A stretch of DNA of 64,000 bases from Zantedeschia hybrid cultivar. Lineage: Eukaryota > Streptophyta > Magnoliopsida > Alismatales > Araceae. The position numbers and the translations under genes were made by a program. The DNA is taken from positions 43,141,980 through 43,205,979 of the forward strand of contig JARZZO010000004.1 of the NCBI GenBank assembly GCA_030544215.1, in the 5' to 3' direction. Position 1 is the stretch's first letter, and each line of letters begins with the position of its first letter. This document shows, in pieces, positions 53,631 to 64,000 of the stretch. A model generated the notes under the pieces. The model searched no databases, was not told the origin of the DNA, and worked only from the letters and a program-made list of their open reading frames with translations.

Positions 53631-56425
53631 ATGGCGGCAAGGGTCATATATGGACCCCTCGCGGTGGCAGCCCACGTTCAGTGGGGATATCTCACTGTGC
53701 CAACCAGCTTCGGCGACTTCCCCGCGGTAGTGGGGTCTCTGTATTTCCTGGGAGTGGTCCCGGCGCCGGAAGCGGCTCCGGCAGAACAGAAGAAGTGTAC
53801 CTCCCACGCGAAGGGGGCCAATAAAGGTGGGAAGCGACAAGTCGTCTACACCGCCAACACTATTACTGCATCCCATGCTTCCTCGTCTAGCAGGAGGCAG
53901 AGGAAGAAGAATGCTTCCCCGAGTCCCTCCCGGACCGGGAAAACCATATTGGTTGGGGACTTGCGCATCCGTTTAGATGGCGGTGAACCAATCATTTCAA
54001 GAACCCAGCATGTCCCGACGGTCCCGGTTTGCAACCGTTTTGGGATCCTGCCAAAGGTTTGCCAAGATGTGGCAACCTTCAAAAAGAAAAAGAGAACGCA
54101 AAAAGCCGTGGTTCATCGGCCTGCGTATATTACATCCCAACAGACTGGGGGCAATATTGCGCCCCGAGCGCGGGATAATACTTTTCCCCAAAATGAGGGC
54201 AAACGTCAGGAGGGTCATGCGCCCCGCCTGAAGAAAATGTGGGTGACCAAAAAGGAGGCCCGTGAAATCCGCGAGGCTAGGTTTATCCTAGCAGAGCAGC
54301 AACCTCCTAGGCCTGCAGAGCCGGTCAGGGAGGTAAATCATCCATCGACTCGGCTTCATCATAAGCGGAGCCGAGGAAAGAAGGATACTCGTGAGGAGTA
54401 AGAACCTGCCCAAAAGCGGGCTTCGGTCTTCGAAAGACTCGGTGCTCTGGTACGGCCAACACAGAGGAAAAGAAGGACCGCCCGGATGATGAATGATGGC
54501 ATTCGAATATATACCTGCTATACTTCCAGCACAAATCGGCAGCCTTCTCAATCGGAAGAGCCGAACAATACTGTTGGGATGATACAAAGAGGTGGGCCAA
54601 TTACCCGCCAAATGGAGCAAGCTATGCGCCTGCTGGGCCAAGTAGGCCAGGGGGCAGAACCATCCCAAATCAATGAAGGTGCGGCCAATGCCCAGGAGCC
54701 AGGAGTTACACAACTGCCGCATGAACAACCGCAACCTCAGACTCTTGAGGAAATTAGGCAGGAAAATCAGCAATTAAAGGCCTTGTTGTATAGCCTGATA
54801 CAGAAGATGGAGGAACAGCAAAGGGTTGCCCCCGCTCCTCCAATAAATCTACCTCCACCTAGGGCCATTCCTGCACCAGCGGGACCCCCAGTTGTTGAGG
54901 TCAACTTTAGTCCTGAGGAGATCCAGGAAGATAGGGCCGAAGAGCCCAACTATAATGCTCAACAATCACGTGCATTAGCAGAAGATGCGACAGCATCGCA
55001 AAAACACCTGATTGAGCAAATTGTTGAAGCCAAGATGGCTGAACAGGACGAAGGAATAGGCACGTTTGACTTATATAAGGTCCCATTCCCGGTTCGTCAC
55101 ATGTTCAAAAAGCTTCCGGCGGATTATAATAAACGCCCCAAAGTCACAAGGTACGACGGGGAGGGCTCAGCCCAAGAGCATATAGCCCATTATATGAGTG
55201 ATCTGGGAGAATTGGCAACTGAGGAGGCATACCTTTTAAGGTTCTTCTCGACTTCTCTCACCGGCACGGCATTCCAGTGGTACGCCAAGCTGAAGCCCAA
55301 CTCTATAAGCAGCTGGGAAGAAATGCAGAAAAAATTCCTTGATCGCTTCAAAGTATCGGAGCGGAAGGTCACTATTACTGAGTTGGTGACACTCAAATAA
55401 GGGAAGAATGAATCCGCTGTGGATTATATTAAGAAATGGCGGAACCTCAGCATGAGGTGCGACAATCCACCCGTTCATGAAGACGCAGTGAGATTGTGCA
55501 AAAGGGGTTTGAAGCCCGAGATAAATGAGAAACTGATTGGAGCCAATGTCAGAAACTTCGATCAACTCAATAACATCGTGACGGAGATCGAAATGTTCTT
55601 CGCCGATTACCCCACTATACTTCCGAATAAGGGGAAAGCGCCCAGGGAGCGGGGTGCTCCGGCTAAAGAAGTAAACACAGTCGACTTTTCTCCAGCTCCA
55701 GAAAGGAGCGAGGCTAAGGGAGGTCCCAGTGTCCCAGTAGCCAATAAAAAAGGGGAAGGGAAGGCGCCAGTTTCTTCTCTTGCCGAAAGAATGAAAAAAC
55801 CATACTCCTTCACCCGCGAGCACACAAGAAAATTGTTCGAAACATGTATGCGGGCAAAGCTTCTATCGCTCCCCGAGCCCAAAAAGCCAGCTAAAGCGGG
55901 CAGGGTTAATGAGCCAAATTTTTGCCCATATCATCGAATGTTGGGACATGTCATAGAAGACTGTTATGTCTGCAAAGACGAAATAGAAAAACTTATCCGT
56001 AAAGGCGCAGTGGAGATGGGTAAACACTTGGTAAGCCCTCCCTAGCCTCACCAAAGAAATAAGCAGGCATTTGCTGTTAATGTCATCTATATGAGCGAGA
56101 GCTCATCCGGGTATCATCCCGAAGAAGAAGCGGTGAGGCCCTCGCCGGAGCGTGAGGCAACACCAATATATACTCCAGCAACCCTTCCCCCTGGGGACTC
56201 GGTCATGGCGGTATTGGAAGGAATCCAGACGAGCCTGACACGACTCTCATGTCAACAGGAAGAGCTTACCCAGATGATGGAGGGACTCTCTAGGCGATTT
56301 TCAGAAACTCTGTCATTCAACAAGGTTGACAGATTCTTCTCTTCTGAAGGGATGGAATCGGATCCCGATCGTCCTTCAAGGAAAAGAGGCAAACAGGCTA
56401 TGTTTCCTAGAGAAGACTCGAAAAC
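53631..56425 (+). pseudogene. Tat-lineage gypsy gag, first part
   Basis: One reading frame is kept from 53631 to 56425, broken only by stops at 54399 (TAA), 55398 (TAA) and 56043 (TAG). Order: a basic N-terminal region ending KRASVFERLG, a Gln/Pro-rich linker with a coiled segment (54690-54830), the retrotransposon gag domain (54990-55600, with FDLYKVPFPVRHMFKKLP, TGTAFQWYAKLKP and KFLDRFKV), and a KPYSF...ARKL-type module with the zinc knuckle CPYHRMLGHVIEDC (C-X2-H-X4-H-X4-C) at about 55920-55960. Then comes a Ser/Glu-rich linker with a second coil (QTSLTRLSCQQEELTQMMEG). The frame is cut by the solo LTR at 56426. Confidence 0.88.
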
Positions 56426-58764
56426 TGTTTGCGAAGATTTTTTTCAAACCTTTGTCGGGACCTGACCTAGACACATCTCTCTTATGTCGGATTATTCGGA
56501 AATCCATTTTTTTTTGTTTATCTAGAGAATTATAGGTCGGTTTTATATTTTATCGGACTATGAGAGCTTGGGATTAGTCCTCAGGGAATCCAGGACTTCG
56601 AATCAAGCGAAGATTCGAGTATATGACCTCTCTCCACTGACCTCGGTCAGTGTTAATTACACTGAGCGACTGCTCGGCAACCCTTGATTAACCGTCCATA
56701 TGATGCCCTTATAACATGCAACACTACTACTACAGGCAGCACATGCATATGAAGATATATTTTAGGTTAAACTCTTGGCCTCATCCAGGTTTAGGATGTG
56801 TTTATATGATTTTGGATTGATTCCAAGCTATCTGGATTAATTCCAAGTATATTGGATTGACTCCAAGTATTCTGGATTGATTCCAAGTATTTTAGACCCA
56901 TAAGGGTATTTTTGTAATTATGCCAAGTTGGAGGGTATAGGGAGATTATGGTTATTTTAGTGTATGAAATGAGTTTTAATGATTTAGGAAGGTTTCAAAA
57001 CCTTAGGAGGTATTTTAGAGTTATTTCAAGTGTGTTTGGATTGTAAGGGTATTTTGGTAATTTTGCCCAAATTGGATTTTTAGACTTAAAGTCTATTTTT
57101 ATATTTTTCTGAGGTTTTTTATTTATTTTTATCATATTGAGGGTATTTTGGTAATTTTACCCATCTTATTAAGGTCTGGAGGGTATTTTGGACATATGAG
57201 AGATTTTGATATTCTTAAGAATTTTCTGTGATTTTTACAGATTTTTAACATGTATGAGGGTATTTTTGTAATTTGTGTTAAGCTCTAGGGGCATTTTAGT
57301 CATTTCAGAATTTTATATATTTTCAGATTTAGTTCTCTGTTTTTTACTGGTTTTTACTGAATTTTACTGATTTTTTTTATTAATTTTACTGATTTTTATT
57401 AATTAATTAGGTATATGAAGGATATTTAAGTTATATTTTGGATTTATGTAATTTCCAGATTTTGTTTTCTGATTTTTATTGAGTATTACTGATTTTTACA
57501 GAATTTTTCTGATTTTTATATTTGTTTTATTAATGTTAGATAATTTTCGCAGATTTTATTAATTAATTAAGTATGTGGAGTATTTAAGTCATTTTTAACT
57601 TAAGATATTATTTTATGTCTCAATGTTTCATTATTAAGTTTTAATTATGAATCTAAGATTAGTTATGTATGGGATGAGGCCAATGATATTTTAGAATATT
57701 TAATTATATGTTTTATGTATTTTAATTAGTTATAAAACTAATTATTTTGCATATGAAAATATAGTAACACAGTGTTACTTAAATAGTAGATTCATGAACA
57801 TACATGCACACACATATGCTCAAAGAACAACATGGGCATTTCATTCATTATTTCGGCATAATTCCGTCTTATAGGACGGTGATTTTACAACATAAATTTG
57901 GCAGAGCTTCCCCTTAGGAATAAACCTTAAGAAGAGAGCCCTCCAAGAAAATATCTCCTCCAAATCGCAGCAAACCCGGGCAAGAGCACCGGATTTGGTC
58001 TTCAAACTGGCAGAGTTTCCCCTAGGAATTTTTGGGCCGAATGGGGTGGGGGTACCCACCGGAATGCTTGAGGTGGGGGGTACCCACCGGTTCCATCATC
58101 TCTCCTCCCCTCTTCTTTTTTTTATATATTATTTTTTGGCCAATGGATGGAAAGAGAGATGAGAGGGAGAGCATGCAAAGGAGAGAAAGAGAGAGAGAGG
58201 GAGGGGGGGACCGGTTGGCACCCCCACCGGTTCCAACCGGTGGAGGGGGTGCCACCGGATGGACCCCCCCCCCCCACCGGTTGGGAACCGGTGGGGGGGT
58301 CTCCCCACCGGTTGGGAACCGGTGGGGGGGTCTCTCTACCGGTTTTGGGAAACCGGTGGGGGGTTCCCCTCCCCACTTCTTCCTTCTTTTTTTCTGTTTT
58401 TTGGAGCTCATTAATGAGCTTGGGTGGCAGATTTGGGGGATGGGCCAATGTGAAAAGGGTTTAAACCCCTTAAATCCATATTTGGCTCCATGTGAAAGGG
58501 GTTTTAGGATGAGTATTAAATGGGGTTCACATGAGATTCTTAACCCATGTGTGAATGGGGTTAAGACTCCCCATTAACTCCCTCCATCATAATTAATCCC
58601 CCCCCCCCTTTTCTTTGAATTTTAAAATGGGAGAGAAGGGAGGGATCTCCTCCCCCCCCCCCGGTTTCCTTCTTGGAACCGGTGGGGGGTTCCCCAACCG
58701 GTGGGGGGGGCTTCTCCCCCTCCCTTTTGCCTCTCTTTTTTTTTTTAAAAAAAAGGTTCCAACA
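56426..58764 (-). mobile_element. Solo LTR of the Tat family inserted in gag, opposite orientation (2339 bp)
   Basis: Plus-strand ends are TGTTTGCGAAG and GGTTCCAACA, i.e. TGTT...AACA. Flanks are AAAAC (56421-56425) and GAAAC (58765-58769), a 5-bp duplication with one difference. The gag frame upstream joins in frame with the one downstream when the LTR and one flank copy are left out. It aligns with the reverse complement of 51340-53500. All frames inside (for example 58032-58577) are non-coding. Confidence 0.88.
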
Positions 58765-58769
58765 GAAAC

Positions 58770-59133
58770 ATACCGCCAAGAAGAAACCACCTCTTATAGA
58801 AGAAGCCATGAAAGCGTAAGAATAGCCGAAAGAGGGCGTCAAGCCAGACGAATGGTCGATAAAGAGGCTGGAATACGCTTCAGAAATTCGCTAACTCTAA
58901 GGGAAAGGCGCGCAAAGCCCTACTCATTCCCTAAAGACAAAGTTCGTGAACTCTTTCGACTTTGTATGAAAAAGAAAGTCATCATCCTTCCAAAGCCAAG
59001 AAGGGAGGAAGAGATGCATATGACAGATGATCTTAATTTCTGTCAATACCATCGTGCCCTTGGGCACCGAACGGAGCATTGCTTCGTCTTCAAGGATGAG
59101 ATAGAAAAATTAATCTAAGAGGGACAAATAAAT
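58770..59133 (+). pseudogene. Tat-lineage gag, second zinc-knuckle module
   Basis: Continues the gag frame after the solo LTR. It has a second copy of the same module: KPYSFPKDKVRELFRLCMKK, LPKPRREEE, then CQYHRALGHRTEHC (C-X2-H-X4-H-X4-C) and KDEIEKLI, at about 58910-59118. An in-frame TAA (59116-59118) follows, then GQINMGKYLVDP. The first copy of the module is at 55790-56045, with about half identity. Confidence 0.85.
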
Positions 59134-61302
59134 ATGGGGAAGTATCTGGTTGATCCCCTACAACCTCATGTGACTAGTTACTCTGTGAATATGATCCATA
59201 AGTTCTTCTCCAATATAAAGAACGTCACAGATAGTACATATAAGGGAATGGCACCCGATGGGCCGCCCACCCTTCGCGCCATTGATGCTGTGGCAGCAAT
59301 AGCCGCGAGAATACGAATGTTGGACATGAATTGTCAACAAGAAGATCCGGAGGTGGGTCCCTCCAAGAAGTCCGTAAAGGAAATATTCGGCGAATATCAA
59401 ATGTTGCCAGATTCGATGGTCGAGCAAGCTGTCAAAGTTAGTTTTGACCACGATCAGCCGGAAAGTCCGTGGACTAAGGCAAAGAAGAAAAAGAAGCTTA
59501 AAATGGCTAAATCCTTGCAAACACATACGGCAAAAGGGAAAGCCGTGGTTCATTTTGACCCACTTCCAGAAATGCCAGTCCAACCCAGTTTCATTCAAGA
59601 AGCGGCAAGGAGAAAGAAACAAGAAAAGAATAGAAAAAGAAGTGAGAAGAGAAGGCTAAAGAAGCAAGAAATGCTTGCTAATGCCATAAATATGTCTGAG
59701 GACAAAAACTCACCACTTCAAAGATTGCAGAAAATCATCGATGAATTAGAAGAATACCAGCCAAGTCGGCCCACAGAGGATGTCCCTCTGAATCAATATA
59801 TTCCATGGGAAGAATTTGACCGACGAGCCCGCCTCAGGGCGTGGCTGTTGGACCTCCAGGGGCGCATGCGAAAGGCCAGTGAGGACGAGCTCTCCATTCC
59901 GGACGATGTTAGCTTATTCTGGGAGGACGGGCTAACAATGGAAAAGATAGAGCAACAATGTCGAGCCTGTCATGTGGTGTCGGTTCAACTGCAAGATATT
60001 CCCAGCGGCGAAGCGAGCCACGCTCCGCCGGAAATCGGGACCCCTTTGGCCACCTATCAAAGGAAGGGGAACCGGAGAAATCAGAATCAAGGCCGAGGCC
60101 GAGGCCGAGGTCGAGACCACGATAACGGTCGGGATAAAAGCCAACACAACCAAGATAAGATCATCTATTTCAGGGGAGAAACCCCAAGGCCAATTCCAAG
60201 GCCAGAAATCCGGGGTAATATCCGCTTCTGCCCTTCTTCTGATGAAGAAGAATGTTCTCCGCAAGCAGAAAATGCTCAATCCATCAAGGAACCAGGAGAG
60301 ATAAACCCTTTGGTCCAGCCAAATCCCGCCGAGGGAGTCGAGACCTTGGCGGAATTATTCGCCGAAGAAACACAAATTGATCTTACAAAAGGGGAAATAC
60401 AGACAGAGGAATCCCCGACTTCTGGGGAGCAGTCAAAGGCCTTAAAGGAGACCCTTCACAGCATGGCGGAAATAATGCCCCCTATCGAACAAGCCCGAGC
60501 CAGGGCGGATCGAAAGGTGTTGCAGAATATGAAAAGAATGTCAGCATCCCTTAGCATATGGGAAGCAGTAGCCTTGAGCAAGGAATTAAGAGAGGTGTTG
60601 ATTACTGTCTTGCAAAATCCTGAAACATATGAGGTCCATATGGCTGAAATAAGAGCTCAGGCATATGAAACATATGATGCTACGGTAGCCTTTACCGATG
60701 ATGATATGCTGTTATCATCGCCATGCCACAATAGACCGCTATACATGCGGGGTAAAATCAATGGCCGGGAGGTCGATAGAATATTGGTAGACTCAGGCTC
60801 TGCCGTAAATATACTGCCCCTCAAAACATTTCAAGCGTTATACCTCACTCCATATATGAAAAAGGTGCAAGGCATAACGATATCGGGATTCAACCAAGAG
60901 GCGGAAGAAGCCCTTGGCCGAGTTGATGTGGAATTATGTTTGGACGACTGGGTGACCCAAGTGTCCTTTCTCATAGTCGACTCCAATACTTCCTTCAAGG
61001 CGCTACTCGGTAGGCCTTGGTTACATAGGAATTGGGTGGTGCCTTCGACTCTCCACCAATGCCTCAAATATACAAAAGACGGCGAGCAACACCGGATATT
61101 TGCCGATTTGGAGCCATTCAAGGCTTATGACTGCCCTCTGGCAGATGCACAACTATACTTTGATAAAGCCTCGGACCGGACGACCGGCGAAAGCCGTCGT
61201 AAGGGGAAGAAGATAGCCGATAAGTCTTCCGATGAGGAAGGCGAAATTACAATTAACGAGGACAAAGCTGCTAGATTCCGGCAAGGAATGAAGCCCGGCT
61301 AG
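59134..61302 (+). CDS. Tat-lineage gypsy gag-pol central part with aspartic protease
   Basis: A 722-codon open frame. Residues 1-130 continue the gag linker. A Lys-rich coiled stretch follows (about 120-200), then an acidic linker and a Gly/Arg-rich basic stretch (about 310-330, GRGRGRGRD). The aspartic protease is at about 540-690, with active site ILVDSGSAVNILPL (Asp-Ser-Gly intact), QGITISGFN and LLGRPWLHRN. It is in the same frame as the pieces on both sides and ends at a TAG that could derive from a Gln codon. The protease matures the polyprotein. Confidence 0.85.
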   Translation: MGKYLVDPLQPHVTSYSVNMIHKFFSNIKNVTDSTYKGMAPDGPPTLRAIDAVAAIAARIRMLDMNCQQEDPEVGPSKKSVKEIFGEYQMLPDSMVEQAVKVSFDHDQPESPWTKAKKKKKLKMAKSLQTHTAKGKAVVHFDPLPEMPVQPSFIQEAARRKKQEKNRKRSEKRRLKKQEMLANAINMSEDKNSPLQRLQKIIDELEEYQPSRPTEDVPLNQYIPWEEFDRRARLRAWLLDLQGRMRKASEDELSIPDDVSLFWEDGLTMEKIEQQCRACHVVSVQLQDIPSGEASHAPPEIGTPLATYQRKGNRRNQNQGRGRGRGRDHDNGRDKSQHNQDKIIYFRGETPRPIPRPEIRGNIRFCPSSDEEECSPQAENAQSIKEPGEINPLVQPNPAEGVETLAELFAEETQIDLTKGEIQTEESPTSGEQSKALKETLHSMAEIMPPIEQARARADRKVLQNMKRMSASLSIWEAVALSKELREVLITVLQNPETYEVHMAEIRAQAYETYDATVAFTDDDMLLSSPCHNRPLYMRGKINGREVDRILVDSGSAVNILPLKTFQALYLTPYMKKVQGITISGFNQEAEEALGRVDVELCLDDWVTQVSFLIVDSNTSFKALLGRPWLHRNWVVPSTLHQCLKYTKDGEQHRIFADLEPFKAYDCPLADAQLYFDKASDRTTGESRRKGKKIADKSSDEEGEITINEDKAARFRQGMKPG

Positions 61303-62331
61303 TCTTATCGAAAGTCGGCAAAATTTGGCAGGCCAACCATCAATTTGGAAGCTAATGCTATTAGCAAAGAAGTAGAGGCCAGCATATGCATACCTCCCGG
61401 CCTTACAAAGCCTATATTCCCAAGAGAAGTCCACACTGTGGAAGAATTAAAGACCTTCGCAGTCCGTCACAAAGACGGGCGGCGCATCATGTTCTATAAG
61501 GGAGACCTTATGTCAAAGAGCCCTCCTGAAGACCGTTTCGGACATGAAAATGTCCGGCCGGAAGTTGAAGAAGTGGTCCAAGCAATGGACGATATGCCCC
61601 AATATATAAGACAAATGTGCAAACGCCAAAGCATCCCAGAAAGACAAAGTGCAGCCAGGAATAAATTCTTTCGAGAATTATGGCATCCTGCACAAGTCAG
61701 GGGGCAATCATCCAATCAGGATAGAAGAGGCCTTGGATATAGGCCGCGCCAGGGGTCTTCCACCCTATATGCAATCCATATGGTGAGCCTACTATCGGGA
61801 GTAGAGGAACCAACCGATCATATTGGACTTAACAATTCAGGAGATGGAAATGAAGGAATCCCCCTATCTGTCGAAACAGTCTCAACTGGAATAAATGCCA
61901 TTTGTGAATGGGAGTAATGTCCGGCAGGGCCTTCCCAATACACGAATAAAGGCCATGATACCAATATGGAAAGGAAAAAAGGATCTTCGGAAGCTGCTGA
62001 TGCAGTCTCCCAAGGCCCGCATAAAAATACAGGCGAATGGCAAGAAGCCTATTCGGCCGATATAAATGAAGATGAGGACTTCATCGATCTTCAGCCAGCT
62101 CCTCGAGAGATAGAGGATGGAGGACAAGCCACGGTGGACGAACTGGTAGAGATCAGTCTCGGAAAACCAGAAGACCCTCGGCCGGTTTTCTTCAGCGCCC
62201 TCCTAAGTGATAAAGAAAGACAGGCGTACACTGAACTCTTGATGGAATTCAAAGATTGTTTCGCCTGGAACTATAAAGAAATGCCTGGCCTGGACCCTTC
62301 AGTGGCGGAGCATGAATTATCAATTCTATAA
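61303..62331 (+). pseudogene. Tat-lineage pol: linker between protease and RT
   Basis: The same frame continues through one stop (TAA at 61915-61917). It contains GLTKPIFPREVHTVEEL, a poorly conserved spacer, then DFIDLQPAPREIEDGG, TVDELVEISLGKPEDPRPVF, LLMEFKDCFAWNYKEMPGLD and VAEHELSI. These motifs are the standard lead-in to the RT of Tat-lineage elements. The frame ends at 62331, where RT is expected to begin. Confidence 0.85.
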
Positions 62332-63999
62332 CCGAAACCATGGTGGATGTCACCACAGGATATGAAGCCTTGTCGTTTATGGACGGGTCATCGGGCTATA
62401 ATCAGATTAGAATGGCCCTCAAGGATAAAAATCATACAGCCTTTCGTACTCCGAAAGGAATATTCAATTACAAAAGAATGCCCTTCGGTCTGAAAAATGC
62501 CGGTGCAACATACCAAAGGGCCATGACCAAAATATTTGATGAAATGTTACATAATTTGGTCGAATGCTATGTTGATGACCTCGTCGTGAAATCTGCAAGG
62601 AAAGACGACCACCTCGGGGACTTATGAAAAGTCTTCGAAAGGCTTCGCCAATATCAACTTAAAATGAATCCCATGAAGTGTGCCTTCGGCGTCTCTAGCG
62701 GGAAGTTTTTGGGCTTCATAGTCCGATATAGGGGAATCGAGATCGACCCCGATAAAATCAAAGCAATCAGGGAACTGCCCCCTCCCAGGACTCTAACCGA
62801 GCTTAGATCCTTACAAGGCAGGTTGGCTTATATCAGGAGATTTATCTCCAATCTATCCGGAAGGTGCAGGCCCTTCTCAAGATTGACGAAGAAAGGAGCC
62901 CCATTTATTTGGGACGAAGAATGTCAGAAAGCACTTGATGATATAAAGGAATATCTCCTCAAGCCGCCAGTGCTAGGGGCACCCATAAAGGATAAACCAC
63001 TCATACTCTATATTGCAGCCTTGGAGGCTTCTTTGGGAGTTTTACTGGCGCAAGAAAATGAGGATGGGAAAGAGCAACCGCTCTATTACCTCAGCAGGAT
63101 GTTGGTGGGTCCTGAACACCGATATACTCCAACAGAAAAGATGTGCTTGGCACTTATTTTCGCCACAAAGAAGCTGATGCATTATTTGTTGGCGCATGAA
63201 GTCAAACTCATATCGCGGTTTGATCCGCTAAAATTCCTGCTTCGCCAGCCTGTGTTGTCTGGAAGGTTAGGAAAATGGGCCTTACTCCTCATGGAGTTTG
63301 ATATTACCTTTGTTCCCCGGAGGGCGATAAAAGGACAGGGTATGGCCGAATTCTTGGCGGCACACCCGATTCCTGAGACTTCCCCTCTGAATAATGAATT
63401 GCCGGATGAAGAAGTCTTGCCTGCACAGAAAATACTGGACGTGCAGCAAGCAGAAGTAAAGACATGGCAGTTATACTTCGATGGGGCCTCGAGAACCATC
63501 ATGAAGCCGGATGGCACATCGACCACAAAGGCGGGAGCTGGCTTGGTCCTAGTCACCCCGGAAGGTGGGATATTGCATCACTCATGTGCCTTAATGGAAT
63601 CCCTGACCAATAATGAGGCAGAATATGAAGCTCTAATTGTAGGGCTAGAAATTGCCTTAGAAATAGGCGTCAGATGTATCAAAGTATACGGGGACTCCCT
63701 GTTGGTCATCCGACAGATTCTCGGCATATTCGAAGTCAGGAAGACCGAATTAATAGCTTATCATGCGGCGGCCGTCCGGCTGAGCGAAAAATTCTATACT
63801 TTCGCCATAGAACATATCAGAAGAGGCCAAAATGCCCAGGCCGACGCATTAGCTAAATTAGCGGCAACGCTAAAATTACCTCCCGAAGGGGAGACTGAAA
63901 TACTGGTGAGAGACAGGAGACTCTTCCTTACCTCATTGAATGAAAGAGATGGTCCGACAGTATTTGAGATCAATGCACTGGAAGACCATAATACCCAAG
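62332..63999 (+). pseudogene. Tat-lineage RT (N-terminus deleted), RNase H and second RNase H-like domain; runs off the right edge
   Basis: RT starts abruptly at MVDVTTGYEALSFMDGSSGY (first catalytic Asp) and has MPFGLKNAGATYQRAM and CYVDDLVVKS (catalytic YVDD intact). The finger part normally lying between HELSI and this point (roughly 65-85 residues) is deleted and the frame shifts. A TGA at 62625-62627 lies between GDL and KVFERL, fitting a former CGA. RNase H follows (62980-63330, LYIAALEASLGVLLAQE), then the extra archaeal-type RNase H (63470-63870: LYFDGASR, NNEAEYEALIVGLEIAL, YGDSLLVIRQI, QNAQADALAKLAA) that marks the Tat/Ogre lineage. Integrase lies beyond the window. Confidence 0.9.
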
Positions 64000-64000
64000 A

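Overview
The window looks like nuclear DNA of a plant, most likely a monocot. The reasons are a plastid-targeted fatty-acid synthase gene with a GC-rich first exon and GT-AG introns, plant-type Ty1/copia and Ty3/gypsy retrotransposons, L1-type LINEs, hAT and PIF/Harbinger-like DNA transposons, a SINE, a FAR1-like gene remnant and a nuclear insert of plastid DNA carrying trnE-UUC. Assignment below 'monocot' would be a guess. There are no bacterial genes, operons or CRISPR arrays.

Layout. 1-8773: a rearranged copia element on the minus strand. Its LTR is 7234-8773 and its primer-binding site 7221-7232. A long leader carries a row of hairpins, and parts of two different gag-pol copies follow in tandem. 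8774-9642: two older LTR fragments in the opposite direction. 9660-11434: a decayed, truncated FAR1/MULE-like gene (minus). 11.7-18.3 kb: AT-rich intergenic DNA with little recognisable content.

18.48-34.67 kb: the one gene that looks alive, a 3-oxoacyl-ACP synthase I (KAS I), plus strand. Exon 1 is 18604-19080, exon 2 is 22215-22646 and exon 3 is 34500-34673. All are intact, in phase 0 and have good splice sites. They encode about 361 of an expected roughly 470 residues. The last ~110 residues, with two catalytic His and the conserved Lys, were not found before the window ends. Intron 1 is 3.1 kb, intron 2 is 11.9 kb, and intron 3 would exceed 29 kb if the gene is whole.

The introns are packed with nested transposons. 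Intron 1 holds a 950-bp hAT-like element. Intron 2 holds a broken L1 LINE split by a chromovirus (gypsy) remnant with inverted LTRs, copia RNase H, hAT MITEs and an RTE-type LINE tail. After exon 3 comes a second L1 LINE (about 35.5-43.26 kb). It is split by a fold-back element, a Harbinger-like element with a hAT-like element and a MITE nested inside it, a SINE with a MITE inside it, and a plastid DNA insert. Then follow a nearly complete 4.07-kb hAT transposon (45520-49590), a copia gag remnant, and a Tat-lineage gypsy element (LTR, primer-binding site, gag, protease, RT, two RNase H domains) running off the right edge. A solo LTR of the same family interrupts its gag in the opposite direction.

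The transposon genes are all broken, mostly by single in-frame stops that could each come from one C-to-T (or G-to-A) change, as expected for methylated, silenced DNA. The main points of interest are the copia hairpin row with a constant loop and covarying stems, the very large transposon-filled KAS I introns, and the many insertions that can be ordered in time from exact target-site duplications.
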